Shown here: piece after piece, positions 24,475 to 33,834 of the stretch
Numbering within the stretch: position 1 is the stretch's first letter
Layout of the letters: each line of letters begins with the position of its first letter
Source of the DNA: Sphingomonas bacterium
Lineage (GTDB): Bacteria > Pseudomonadota > Alphaproteobacteria > Sphingomonadales > Sphingomonadaceae
DNA length: 39,668 bases
NCBI RefSeq assembly: GCF_028289855.1
Contig: NZ_JAQGKZ010000013.1
Location: 1 to 39,668 of the forward strand
Reading direction: 5' to 3'
Notes under the pieces: model-generated
Databases searched by the model: none
What the model saw: only the letters and a program-made list of their open reading frames with translations
Told to the model about the DNA's origin: nothing
Program-made: the position numbers and the translations under genes

Positions 24475-27219
24475 TTATCGCCGTCCAGGCACGGCAGCAC
24501 TCGACCGGTTGAGATCGGCCGGGGTGAGACGTCCCGCTTGCGCAGCTTGTGCCGGGGGTGGCGTATCGACGGTCGAGCGCACGTCGTGCACCGGCGCGCG
24601 CTGGACGGGGCCGAGGTCGCGCAAGTTGAACGGGCGCTCGAAGCGGATGCCGACCTTGCCCTCGCGCGACCAGCGGACATCGGCGCCCATGATCGAGCAA
24701 CCGGGAATATCGAGCTGGATCTGCGAACCGTCGGGCAAGTCGCGAGTCGATTCGAGCAACGCCCCGCCGGCCGCGATGTTGCGGATACGCACGGGGAAGG
24801 TCATGCCATTCCACTGCGCGTTGGCTGTGCGGATCAGGCTGTAGCGCGGCGCGCGGGCGTTTTCGTATCCCTTGGCCGCGACCGCTTCGACCGAGCGGGC
24901 GAGGGTGCGCGCTTCGGCGGCCTCCATCGGCTTGCCGAAGATATAGCCCTGCACCTGCGAACAGCCGAGTTCGCGGATCAAGTTCAAGTCGTCGTGCGTC
25001 TCGACGCCCTCCGCCGTAGTGTCCATCTTCAGGCTCTGCGCGAGCGAGATGATCGACCGCAGGATCGCTTCGCTGGTGCTTCCTGTGGCGGCGGCGCCGC
25101 GGACGAACGACTGATCGATCTTGATCTTGTTGAGCGGCGCGCGCTTGAGATAACCGAGGCTCGAATAACCGGTGCCGAAATCGTCGAGCGCCAGGCGGAC
25201 GCCCGCCGCCTTCAATCGCCGGAAGGTTTCGTCGACACTGGCTTCGGTCGACAGGAACACGCCTTCGGTAATTTCGAGTTCGAGACGCCCCGGGTCGAGT
25301 TCCGAGGCCGTGAGCGCGCTCATCACCGTCGCGACGAGATGCGGGCTGGCGAACTGGATCGGCGAGATGTTGACCGCGATGCGAACCTGCGCGGGCCAAT
25401 GCGCGGCCTCCATGCACGCGGTGCGCAAGACCCATTCCCCGATCGCGAGGATCAGCCCGCATTCCTCCGCCAGCGCGATGAATTGCTCGGTCGGGATCGA
25501 CTGGCCGTTGGAGCGCACCCAGCGCACAAGCGCTTCGAACGCAACGACCTCTTCGGTCACGGTGTTGACAACCGGCTGATAGACCAACCGCAACTCGCCG
25601 CGCTGGATCGCGCCGCGAAGGTCGTGTTCCAGGCCCTGCTTTTCCTGCGCATCGCTGTGCATGTCGGGTGAGAAGAGCTTGAACGTGCCGCGCCCGTCGT
25701 CCTTCGCGGCGTATAATGCGAGGTCGGCGTCGCGGATGAGCGCGTCGGCGCACTGATATTGGCTACGCGCGATCGCAACCCCGACCGATGCGCCGATCGA
25801 GATCGTATTACCGTCGATCTGATAGGGTTGCGACACATGCTCGATCAGCCGCTTGGCCAACGTGCCGAGATATTGTTCCGAATCGATCGCAGGGAAAATC
25901 GCCTGGAATTCGTCGCCGCCGAGCCGGCCTACTTGCCCGTCCTTGCCCACCACCGAGGCCAGGCGTCCCGCAACCTGTTTGAGCAGCGCATCGCCGACGG
26001 GATGGCCGAGCGTGTCGTTGACGTTCTTGAAGCGGTCGAGGTCGATCAGGTAAAGTGCGCAGCCTTTTTTCTGTTTCTCGATCGCCTTGAGCGCATCCTC
26101 GAGCGTGGCACGCATCAGCGTTCGGTTGGGGAGGGCGGTCAGTGCGTCGTACCGCGCCAGCCGATTGATTTCGGCTTCGGCCAGTCGTCGCTCGGTCAAA
26201 TCTGTGCCGATGCCGCCAAAGCCCAGAAAACGCCCGTAATCGTCGAAATGCGCGGTGCCGGACAGCGACCACCAGATATCGTCGTGACCCTTGGCCTTGA
26301 CCGTTGCGTCGGCGAAGGGGACACGCGCCGACAAGTAGAAGCCCAGCGTACACTCGCTGTCGGCGGCACCACTGCCCGCATCCATGCCGAGCAAATCGAC
26401 AAATTGCGTGCCGATCAAGTCGACCGCGTTACGCTTCAGATCATCGGCAAGCTGAGTCGAGACATAGGTCAGCGCGCCATTGGCATCTGTTTCCCAAAAC
26501 CAGCCGCGGCCGCTTTGCTCGAATTCGGCCACGAAGCGCGCCGCCTTTTTCGCCTGATATTCGTTCGCGAGCTGACGCCCGGCGGCGATCAGCGCGCCGC
26601 GCGCGCCGAACATGCTGGCGCCGAGCAGGCACCCGCCGAACGCAATCAGCAGACCGAGGATTTGCGGATCGCGCGAGAAGAGCAGGAACGATCCGAACGC
26701 CGCAGCATAGCTGATCAGCAACAGGCTGGGCACTGAGATGAACGCCGCCACGGTCAGGCAGAATGCGCCGAGCAAGGAGGCGCATATCACCGGCGGCACC
26801 GTGTCGCCTGGGCTCGGCAGCCCGAACCCGATGACGATTGCCCACAACGCACCGATGGAAATCGTGAAAGCGCCCCACAGCCGGACGACGCGGTGTGGTC
26901 GCATCTGTTTGGTACGGCGGCGGTTGAGCAGCGTCGAAAGCGCCGCGAGCACCACGACTCCGCCCAGCGGCAGAATAATGGCCAGCGGGTTGTCGCCATT
27001 CGTCCTTACCGCGTGGATAACCAGCACAATCCCACAGATCAGGTGCGAGGCGAGCAGATAGGGACCGGTATTGGACAGCGCACGGATGCGTTCGTGAGCG
27101 ATGCGTTCGTCGTCTGGCTGTCGCGCCGGCCGCAGGTCGAACAGGAAAATGTCGAGGTAGCTCAGGTCGCGCACGCGTGCGGCAGGCTCACTGATCGCCG
27201 CAAATCGACTCTTACGCAT
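24475..27219 (-). CDS. membrane PAS-GGDEF-EAL-PilZ cyclic-di-GMP signalling protein
   Basis: A 914-residue inner-membrane protein. Residues about 50-215 hold five or six membrane helices. A PAS domain follows (GWFWETDANGALTYVS, about 238-350). The GGDEF domain has the intact motif RLGGDEFQAIF (about 431) but no RxxD inhibitory site before it. The EAL domain keeps EALVRW (about 563), NISPIQF, EITEGVF, LDDFGTGYSSL, KIDQSFV and AEGVET, so hydrolysis looks possible. A C-terminal PilZ domain (about 793-890) has NIAAGG in place of NxSxxG. It may make, degrade and sense cyclic-di-GMP; the net activity cannot be told. It ends in a Pro/Ala tail. Confidence 0.93.
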   Translation of the reverse strand: MRKSRFAAISEPAARVRDLSYLDIFLFDLRPARQPDDERIAHERIRALSNTGPYLLASHLICGIVLVIHAVRTNGDNPLAIILPLGGVVVLAALSTLLNRRRTKQMRPHRVVRLWGAFTISIGALWAIVIGFGLPSPGDTVPPVICASLLGAFCLTVAAFISVPSLLLISYAAAFGSFLLFSRDPQILGLLIAFGGCLLGASMFGARGALIAAGRQLANEYQAKKAARFVAEFEQSGRGWFWETDANGALTYVSTQLADDLKRNAVDLIGTQFVDLLGMDAGSGAADSECTLGFYLSARVPFADATVKAKGHDDIWWSLSGTAHFDDYGRFLGFGGIGTDLTERRLAEAEINRLARYDALTALPNRTLMRATLEDALKAIEKQKKGCALYLIDLDRFKNVNDTLGHPVGDALLKQVAGRLASVVGKDGQVGRLGGDEFQAIFPAIDSEQYLGTLAKRLIEHVSQPYQIDGNTISIGASVGVAIARSQYQCADALIRDADLALYAAKDDGRGTFKLFSPDMHSDAQEKQGLEHDLRGAIQRGELRLVYQPVVNTVTEEVVAFEALVRWVRSNGQSIPTEQFIALAEECGLILAIGEWVLRTACMEAAHWPAQVRIAVNISPIQFASPHLVATVMSALTASELDPGRLELEITEGVFLSTEASVDETFRRLKAAGVRLALDDFGTGYSSLGYLKRAPLNKIKIDQSFVRGAAATGSTSEAILRSIISLAQSLKMDTTAEGVETHDDLNLIRELGCSQVQGYIFGKPMEAAEARTLARSVEAVAAKGYENARAPRYSLIRTANAQWNGMTFPVRIRNIAAGGALLESTRDLPDGSQIQLDIPGCSIMGADVRWSREGKVGIRFERPFNLRDLGPVQRAPVHDVRSTVDTPPPAQAAQAGRLTPADLNRSSAAVPGRR

Positions 27220-27345
27220 GCTGCCCCCAAAGCTCCAAGGCGGTCGCGTTTCCCGGTGCGAGCCCCACGCTCCAGTCTCGCGTAGCAGGGGCGGCTTAAG
27301 GCGCGGTAAATCAGCTCTTGACGCGGGTTAAGTCGGGGTGACGCG

Positions 27346-27445
27346 GCTAGCACGCGCCGCGGCAAAGCCGCGTCGCTGGAGCGACGCCGGCCGCGCTGGC
27401 GCGTGTCAGATTTAGCCTTCGCTAAATCGTGATCGCGCTGCGCGG
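27346..27445. repeat. ladder of adjacent short hairpins beside tRNA-Ser
   Basis: In about 100 bases, small palindromes follow one another: GCTAGC (27346-27351); CGCGGC-AAA-GCCGCG (27358-27372); CGTCGC-TGGA-GCGACG (27371-27386); CGCG-CTGG-CGCG (27392-27403); GATTTAGC-CTTC-GCTAAATC (27409-27428); and a CGCGCTGCGCG palindrome before 27446. It is directly 3' of the tRNA gene on the tRNA strand. No gene is seen here. Confidence 0.6.
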
Positions 27446-27535
<90 letters not shown>

Positions 27536-27629
27536 GCTGTGTCAGCGCTTACGGGAAGGGCGGCGATTTGTGCAAGCCGTGCGACGACGGGGGATTCCCG
27601 TCACCGCGCGACTGTGGCACGGTCGCACG

Positions 27630-28685
27630 ATGCGGGGACGGGGATTGATCTTTATCTGGGCGGCAGCGATCGTGCTGGCCGCCGTGTCGTGGCTGTCGGC
27701 GAGCGCGGCGCGCGCGCAGGACGATGCCGGGTTCCAGGCCTATCTGCAGGACGTTCGCGCGCGTGCCATCGCGCAAGGCGTGCGCCCGACAAGCGTCGAC
27801 CAGGTGCTGGCCGGCCTGACCTTCAACCAGCGGGTGATCGACCTCGATCATGCCCAGCCGGGCGGTAACCCGGCCAATCCGACCAGCACTGCCAGTCCGC
27901 CGTTCGGCCCGTATTTGCGCAGCCATGTCGATGCCGCGCGAATCGCGCAGGGGCGGAGCAAATATCTCGCCGAACGCAGCCATCTGGCGCGGATCGAGGC
28001 GCAGACCGGCGTGCCCGAATCGATCATGGTCGCAATCTGGGGGCATGAGACCAATTACGGTCGCGTGATGGGCAATTTCGACCTGCCGCGCGCGATCGCG
28101 ACGCTGGCGTATGAAGGGCGCCGACGGGCGTTGTTCGAAGGCGAACTGATCGCCATGATGAAGATGGTCGATCGCGGCGTGTCGCGCGGCCAATTGGTCG
28201 GGAGCTGGGCAGGAGCGATGGGCGGGCCGCAATTCCTGCCGTCGGTCTATTTGCGCCTCGCGCGCGACGGCGATGGCGATGGCCGCGCCGATATCTGGAA
28301 CAGCGACGCCGATACGCTCGCGTCGATCGGCAATTATTTCTACCAGGCCGGTTGGCGGCGCGGCCAGCCATGGGGCCTTGCGGTGTCGCTTCCCGCGGGA
28401 TTCGACCGCAGCAGTGTGACCAACCGGCTGATTTCGCCGCGCTGTCCCCGCGTGTTCGCGCGGCAAAGTGCGTGGCGGACGATCGCTGAATGGCGTGCGC
28501 TGGGCGTTCTGTCTCAGGGCAAGCCGTGGCCCGCTGACAATGTCCAGGCGACGATGATCGAGCCCGATTCGCCGGGTCAGACCGCCTATCTGCTGACCGG
28601 CAATTACCGCGTCATCCTCGATTACAATTGTTCGAATTTCTATGCGTTGAGTGTGGGGTTGCTGGCGGATGCGGTTGAACAATAA
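27630..28685 (+). CDS. lytic murein transglycosylase, MltB family
   Basis: A 351-residue exported enzyme of the SLT_2/MltB family that cleaves glycan strands of peptidoglycan to anhydromuropeptides. A signal peptide (FIWAAAIVLAAVSWLSASAA, cut near ARA) has no lipobox. The catalytic Glu140 is in IWGHETNYG, and GSWAGAMGGPQFLPSVYL is the family hallmark. The domain ends with a ARDGDGDGRADIW calcium-like loop. ATG 27630 is used; in-frame starts farther up would run through the tRNA gene. It overlaps rlpA by 17 bases, so the two septal or wall hydrolases are co-expressed. Confidence 0.93.
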   Translation: MRGRGLIFIWAAAIVLAAVSWLSASAARAQDDAGFQAYLQDVRARAIAQGVRPTSVDQVLAGLTFNQRVIDLDHAQPGGNPANPTSTASPPFGPYLRSHVDAARIAQGRSKYLAERSHLARIEAQTGVPESIMVAIWGHETNYGRVMGNFDLPRAIATLAYEGRRRALFEGELIAMMKMVDRGVSRGQLVGSWAGAMGGPQFLPSVYLRLARDGDGDGRADIWNSDADTLASIGNYFYQAGWRRGQPWGLAVSLPAGFDRSSVTNRLISPRCPRVFARQSAWRTIAEWRALGVLSQGKPWPADNVQATMIEPDSPGQTAYLLTGNYRVILDYNCSNFYALSVGLLADAVEQ

Positions 28686-29505
28686 GGCGGCGTGGCTGGC
28701 GCTGGCGACATGCGTCGTGCTGACCAGCCAAGCGACTGCGCAAGACGGGCCTCCGCCAACGGACGGCCCCAGCGCGACATCCGACCGATCGCCCGATCGC
28801 TACGATGAAGTCGGCTACGCGACGTGGTACGGCAACGAGTTGGCCGGCAACCGAACCGCGTCCGGCGCGCCGTTCGACCCCCAGGCGTTCACCGCCGCGC
28901 ACCGCACGCTGCCGATCGGTTCGTATGTCGAGGTAACGTCGCTCGACACCGGGCGCACCGTTCTGGTCCAGATCAACGATCGCGGACCGTTCACGCCGGG
29001 GCTGCTGATCGACTTGTCGCAGGCGGCGGCGCAGGCGATTGGGGTAACCGGGCGCAAGCCGGTGCGGATCCGCCGCGTGACGCCAGACCCGGCGGATCGA
29101 AACGCTTTGCGGAACGGACAAGCGGCATCGCCACGGCTCGATACACCGCCGGCGTTGCTCGCCGGCCTTCGCGCAAAACTCGGCGGTCGCCCAATTGTCG
29201 GGGCAAGGACTCCTATTACCACACCGGATACCGTGCCCGTCGTCACGTTGCGTCCGCCCGCGGTGGCGCCGTCAAGGCCGCCACTGGCGACGGCTAAGGG
29301 CAACTATTACGTCCAGGTCGGCACATTCAGCAGCGAGGACCGCGCCAGTGCGCTCGCCAGGAGCCTCGGCGGAAACTCGGCGCCGTTCAAAAACCTCTGG
29401 CGAGTCCGCACCGGGCCGTTCGCCGATGCAAAATCCGCCGCACAAGCGCGTGACGCCGCCGCGGCACGCGGCTATGGCGATGCCCGTGTCGTCCGAGAGG
29501 ACTAA
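28669..29505 (+). CDS. rlpA: septal ring lytic transglycosylase RlpA family protein
   Basis: A 278-residue protein. After a signal sequence (KAAWLALATCVVLTSQATA, probable cut before QDG) comes a double-psi beta-barrel domain (GYATWYGNELAGNRTASG with the Asp of VQINDRGPF, about residues 43-130). A Pro-rich linker and a C-terminal SPOR domain (YYVQVGTFSSEDRASALA, about 206-278) follow. SPOR binds denuded glycan at the division septum, where RlpA cleaves. The cysteine in LATC is a poor lipobox, so it may be a soluble periplasmic protein rather than a lipoprotein. ATG 28669 lies within the end of the upstream gene. Confidence 0.92.
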   Translation: MRLNNKAAWLALATCVVLTSQATAQDGPPPTDGPSATSDRSPDRYDEVGYATWYGNELAGNRTASGAPFDPQAFTAAHRTLPIGSYVEVTSLDTGRTVLVQINDRGPFTPGLLIDLSQAAAQAIGVTGRKPVRIRRVTPDPADRNALRNGQAASPRLDTPPALLAGLRAKLGGRPIVGARTPITTPDTVPVVTLRPPAVAPSRPPLATAKGNYYVQVGTFSSEDRASALARSLGGNSAPFKNLWRVRTGPFADAKSAAQARDAAAARGYGDARVVRED

Positions 29506-29530
29506 TTCTGTTTACGGATTTGCGTTTCCC

Positions 29531-30685
29531 ATGAAGAAAATTGCCGCTCTGCTCGCCGCCGTCGCGATGGCCGTTCCCGCCGCCGCAAATCCCGAATTCC
29601 AGACGCCCGCGCCGGTCGCCTATATGGTCGATCTATCATCCAATGCGGTGCTGTATTCTAAGGACGCCGACCGCCGCATGCCGCCGGCATCGCTGGCCAA
29701 GATGATGACGGTCTATGTCGTGTTCGACATGATCAAGAAGGGGCAATTGAGTGCCGACAAGCAGTTCCCCGTCCGTCCCGAGACCTGGAAAAAGTGGAAT
29801 AACCAGGGTTCGAGCATGTTCCTGTCGGTCAACGAGAATGTCAGCGTCGATAATCTCCTGAAGGGTATCGTCACACTGTCGGGCAACGACGCCTGCGTCG
29901 TGATCGCCGAGGGGATTTCGGGCACCGAACAGGCGTTCACCGATCGGATGAACGACGAAGCCAAGAAACTGGGGCTGACCAACAGCCACTTCGGCACGTC
30001 CAACGGTTGGCCGGACGGCGGCGTGACCTATGTCTCCGCACGCGATCTCGCGACGCTGGCACAGGCGACGATTCGCGAGTTTCCCGACCTTTATAAGCGA
30101 TACTATGCGCTGCCGAACTTTACATGGGGCGTTCGGATGAATGGCTCCAAGATCGATCAGGCAAATCGCGACCCGTTGCTCGGCAATGTTGCGGGCGCCG
30201 ACGGACTCAAAACCGGGCACACCGACGAGGCGGGGTACAGTTTCACCGGATCGGCGATCCAGAACGGCCGCCGTATCATCATGGTGCTCGCCGGGCTCGA
30301 CAGCTTTGGCCATCGCAAGGAAGAATCGATCAAGTTCATGAACTGGGGCTTCGGCGCGTGGAGCGCCAAGCCGATCGTGTCGAAGGGCAAGCAGGTAGCG
30401 ACCGCCGACGTGCAACTCGGCTCGTCGAGCACGGTCGGCTTGATCGCCGCCGACAATCTTGCCGTGACGGTACCGTCGGGGAGCAACCCCGTGATGACCT
30501 CCACCGTGGTCTATGACGGTCCGCTCAAGGCGCCGATCAAGGCGGGCGACCATATCGCCGACCTGATTGTCAAGACGCCAGGGATGACCGACCAGCGTTT
30601 CCCGTTGGTTGCGGCCAGCGACGTCGGGCAAGCCGGGTTCTTCGGGCGCGCCTGGGTCGGGTTGATGCAGCTGTTCGGCGGCTGA
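29531..30685 (+). CDS. D-alanyl-D-alanine carboxypeptidase (PBP5/6-like)
   Basis: A 384-residue S11 family penicillin-binding protein. A signal peptide (KKIAALLAAVAMAVPAAA) is followed by the three active-site motifs: S54-L-A-K57, S117-G-N, and K227-T-G in LKTGHTDEAGYSFTGSA. The C-terminal beta domain ends in a hydrophobic amphipathic stretch (GFFGRAWVGLMQLFGG) that attaches it to the inner membrane. It trims the terminal D-Ala from peptidoglycan pentapeptides and so limits cross-linking. It follows rlpA after 25 bases and precedes tmk by two. Confidence 0.95.
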   Translation: MKKIAALLAAVAMAVPAAANPEFQTPAPVAYMVDLSSNAVLYSKDADRRMPPASLAKMMTVYVVFDMIKKGQLSADKQFPVRPETWKKWNNQGSSMFLSVNENVSVDNLLKGIVTLSGNDACVVIAEGISGTEQAFTDRMNDEAKKLGLTNSHFGTSNGWPDGGVTYVSARDLATLAQATIREFPDLYKRYYALPNFTWGVRMNGSKIDQANRDPLLGNVAGADGLKTGHTDEAGYSFTGSAIQNGRRIIMVLAGLDSFGHRKEESIKFMNWGFGAWSAKPIVSKGKQVATADVQLGSSSTVGLIAADNLAVTVPSGSNPVMTSTVVYDGPLKAPIKAGDHIADLIVKTPGMTDQRFPLVAASDVGQAGFFGRAWVGLMQLFGG

Positions 30686-30687
30686 CG

Positions 30688-31317
30688 ATGACGCAAGGGC
30701 GGTTCCTGTCGATCGAAGGCGGCGAAGGCGCCGGCAAATCGACCCAGGTGCGCCGCCTTGCCGATGCGTTGCGCGCGCGCGGGATCGAGGTCATCGTTAC
30801 CCGCGAACCCGGCGGCAGCGACGGCGCGGAAGCGATCCGCGATTTGTTGATGCAAGGCGCGGTCAACCGCTGGAGTCCGCATACGGAGGCCTTGCTGTTT
30901 GCCGCGGCCCGCGCCGACCATGTCGAGAAGGTCATCCAGCCCGCGATCGGCGTCGGCACCTGGGTGATTTCCGACCGCTACGTCGATTCGTCGCGCGCCT
31001 ATCAGGGTGTCGCCGGCGGGATCGATGACGCCGCCGTAATGGCGCTGCACGGCTTCGGATCGCGCGGGTTGCTCCCCGATCGGACGTTGGTGCTCGAAGT
31101 GCCGCCCGAACTGGGCGCCGAACGTGCCTCGGCGCGCGATGGAGAGGGGGCGGATCGCTTCGCCGCGCGCGAGCGCGCGTTCCACGACGACGTCGCCGCT
31201 GCCTTCCGCCGCTTCGCCGCGGCCGATCCGGAGCGCGTGCGGCTGGTCGATGCCAGCGGTGACGCCGATACCGTTGCTGCGGGATTGCTGACTGAGATCG
31301 CCGACCTGCTGCCATGA
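30688..31317 (+). CDS. tmk: thymidylate kinase
   Basis: A 209-residue dTMP kinase. The P-loop is GGEGAGKST (residues 11-19), TREPGGSDGAEAIR is the DR-type substrate motif, and SDRYVDSSRAYQG is the conserved DRY region. It makes dTDP for DNA synthesis. Its gene is followed by holB with an ATGA overlap, a common alphaproteobacterial pairing of DNA precursor supply and replication. Confidence 0.97.
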   Translation: MTQGRFLSIEGGEGAGKSTQVRRLADALRARGIEVIVTREPGGSDGAEAIRDLLMQGAVNRWSPHTEALLFAAARADHVEKVIQPAIGVGTWVISDRYVDSSRAYQGVAGGIDDAAVMALHGFGSRGLLPDRTLVLEVPPELGAERASARDGEGADRFAARERAFHDDVAAAFRRFAAADPERVRLVDASGDADTVAAGLLTEIADLLP

Positions 31318-32276
31318 CGTCGCATATCGGTAACGCGTTGGCAAAACAGGCATTTTCGGCGGCGTTCGACGGCGGATCGCTCCACCACGCTTGGCTGTTC
31401 GCGGGACCGGAAGGGGTTGGGAAGGCGACCTTCGCGATGTTGGCCGCGCGGCGAATCCTCGCGGGGCCGGGGCAGCCGGACGATTACGCCATCCCGCCGG
31501 GCGACCGCACGCAGCAGTTGATCGACGCGGGATCGCATCCCGACTTCAAGAAGCTCGAACGGTTGCCAAAGGACGAGAAGAAGCCCGATCAAGGGCTCGC
31601 GCGAAGCATCACTGTCACTCAGGTTCGCGCGATCGAACCGTTTTTCTCGGTCAAGCCGACCTTTTCCGACCGCCGGGTTGTGGTGATCGATTCGGCCGAC
31701 GATCTCGAGCGCAACGGCGCCAACGCGCTCCTCAAGAACCTCGAGGAGCCGCCTGCAGGCACGGTGTTTCTGCTCGTCAGCCATGCGCCGGGGCGTTTGC
31801 TGCCGACGATCCGGTCGCGCTGCCGATTGCTGCGGTTCGAACCGCTCGACGATGCCGACATGCGCGCGGCGCTGGTCGATGCGGGCGCAAAGCCGGGCGA
31901 GATCGACGATCTGGTCCGGGTGGGGCAGGGGTCGCCCGCGCAGGCGCTGGCGATGGCGGGGCTCGATATTGCCGGGCTCGACCAAGCGCTTGGCGAACTG
32001 GCGCGCGGCGACCCGTCCAACGCGACGCGGGCAGAGCTGGCCGGTAAATTGTCGCTCAAGGCTGCGCAGCCCCGCTACGAGGCGTTCCTCGACCGCGCGC
32101 CGCGTTTCATCGCGGCCCAGGCGCGTGTCCGTACCGGCGAGGCGCTCCGCACCGCGCTCGACGCCCACGACGCCGCGCGCAATCTCGCCGCCAGCGCGCT
32201 CGGCCTGTCGCTCGATGCGCAGGGCACGGTGTTCGAAATGGGCGGGATCGTCGCGACACTCGCCGCGCACCGCTGA
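31314..32276 (+). CDS. holB: DNA polymerase III subunit delta'
   Basis: A 320-residue AAA+ clamp-loader subunit. It has a Walker A-like GPEGVGKAT (about 31-39), DRRVVVIDSADDLERNGANA as the Walker B region, LLKNLEEPP, and the sensor 1 / arginine-finger region HAPGRLLPTIRSRCR with the SRC motif. The four zinc cysteines of the E. coli protein are missing between Walker A and B. It helps load the sliding clamp. It overlaps tmk by four bases. Confidence 0.93.
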   Translation: MTSHIGNALAKQAFSAAFDGGSLHHAWLFAGPEGVGKATFAMLAARRILAGPGQPDDYAIPPGDRTQQLIDAGSHPDFKKLERLPKDEKKPDQGLARSITVTQVRAIEPFFSVKPTFSDRRVVVIDSADDLERNGANALLKNLEEPPAGTVFLLVSHAPGRLLPTIRSRCRLLRFEPLDDADMRAALVDAGAKPGEIDDLVRVGQGSPAQALAMAGLDIAGLDQALGELARGDPSNATRAELAGKLSLKAAQPRYEAFLDRAPRFIAAQARVRTGEALRTALDAHDAARNLAASALGLSLDAQGTVFEMGGIVATLAAHR

Positions 32277-32313
32277 GCCTTCAAACCCGCCCGTCGATGT
32301 TCTAGGGGAGGCT

Positions 32314-33834
32314 ATGGCCGAACCCTATTACATTACCACCGCGATCAGTTATCCCAACGGCCGCCCGCATATCGGCCATGCGTATGAAGCGATCGCGGCC
32401 GACGCCATCGCGCGCTTCCATCGCCAGGCCGGACGCGATGTGCGGTTTCAGACCGGCACCGACGAACATGGACTCAAGATGTTTCAGACCGCACGGGACC
32501 GCGGGGTCGAAGCGACCGTCCTTGCCGACGAGATGTCGGCATATTTCAAAGCGATGGATGACCGTCTCAACATCTCATACGATCGCTTCATCCGCACCGT
32601 CGAACCTGACCATCACGCCGCGAGCCGCGCGATCTGGCAGGCGATGGAGGCGGCGGGCGATCTCTATCTCGACCGCTATGAGGGATGGTATTCGGTTCGC
32701 GACGAGGCGTTTTACGACGAGAAGGAATTGGTAGACGGGGAGGGGGGCAAACTGTCGCCGCAAGGCACGCCGGTCGAATGGACCTCGGAGGAGACGTGGT
32801 TCTTTCGCCTGTCCAAATATCAGCAGCCGCTGCTCGACCATTACGCCGCCAACCCCGATTTCATCCGCCCCCAGGCGCGACGCAACGAAACGCTCCGCTT
32901 CGTCGAGGGCGGGCTGAACGACCTGTCGGTATCGCGCACCAGTTTCGACTGGGGGGTCAAGGTGCCGAGCAGCGACGGCCACGTCATGTATGTGTGGGTC
33001 GACGCGCTGACCAATTACTTGACCGGCGTCGGCTATCCCGATGCGCTCGACCGATATTGGCCCGCCGACCTGCACTTAATAGGCAAGGATATCGTACGAT
33101 TCCACGCCGTTTACTGGCCAGCGTTTCTGATGAGTGCGAAGATCGCATTGCCCAAACAGGTGTTCGGGCACGGCTTCCTGCTCAACCGCGGGGAGAAGAT
33201 GTCCAAGTCGGTTGGCAATGTCACCGATCCGATAGAGCTCGCCGATCGCTTCGGGGTCGATCCGCTGCGTTATTTCCTGCTGCGCGAAGTCAGTTTTGGG
33301 CAGGACGGCAGCTATTCGGAAGACGCGATCGTCACGCGGTGCAACGCCGACTTGGCCAATAATCTCGGCAATCTGGCGCAACGCTGCCTATCGATCATCG
33401 CCAAGAACGGCGCGGCGGTCCCGACGGCAGGGGAGGCGACCGATGCCGAGGAGGCGCTGGTCGAGAGCGTGCGCGCGGCCGAGGCCGGCATGCACGAAGC
33501 GATGGCCGACCTTGCGATCCATACCGCACTGGAGGCGATCTGGAGCGTCGCACGTGACGCCAACCAGTATTTCGCCGATCAGGCACCGTGGAGCGTCCGC
33601 AAGACCGACGCGCCGCGCGCCGATACGATCCTGTACTACGCTGCCGAAGCTGTGCGTCGCATCGCGATCATGGCACGCTGGGCGATCCCCGAAAGCGCCG
33701 ACAAATTGCTCGATCTGCTCGGGCAGGGAGTGGACGTACGCAATTTCGACGCACTCAGCCGGCCGATCCTCGCGGGAACGCCACTCCCAGCACCCTCGGG
33801 CGTGTTCCCGCGTCTTGAGATCGACCCAACATGA
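32314..33834 (+). CDS. metG: methionyl-tRNA synthetase
   Basis: A 506-residue class I synthetase. HIGH is at residues 19-22 (GRPHIGHAYEAIAADAIARF), TGTDEHG follows, and KMSKS is at 295-299. It is the short form: the connecting peptide (YEGWYSVRDEAFYDEKEL) has no zinc cysteines, and there is no C-terminal tRNA-binding appendix. It charges initiator and elongator tRNA-Met. ATG 32314 is preceded by AGGGGAGG at ideal spacing. Overlaps tatD by ATGA. Confidence 0.97.
   Translation: MAEPYYITTAISYPNGRPHIGHAYEAIAADAIARFHRQAGRDVRFQTGTDEHGLKMFQTARDRGVEATVLADEMSAYFKAMDDRLNISYDRFIRTVEPDHHAASRAIWQAMEAAGDLYLDRYEGWYSVRDEAFYDEKELVDGEGGKLSPQGTPVEWTSEETWFFRLSKYQQPLLDHYAANPDFIRPQARRNETLRFVEGGLNDLSVSRTSFDWGVKVPSSDGHVMYVWVDALTNYLTGVGYPDALDRYWPADLHLIGKDIVRFHAVYWPAFLMSAKIALPKQVFGHGFLLNRGEKMSKSVGNVTDPIELADRFGVDPLRYFLLREVSFGQDGSYSEDAIVTRCNADLANNLGNLAQRCLSIIAKNGAAVPTAGEATDAEEALVESVRAAEAGMHEAMADLAIHTALEAIWSVARDANQYFADQAPWSVRKTDAPRADTILYYAAEAVRRIAIMARWAIPESADKLLDLLGQGVDVRNFDALSRPILAGTPLPAPSGVFPRLEIDPT

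Noticed and set aside
28708..28719. Lipobox in RlpA
   Set aside because: LATC departs from the consensus at -1 and lies before the end of the hydrophobic core; kept only as a finding on the unusual N-terminus.
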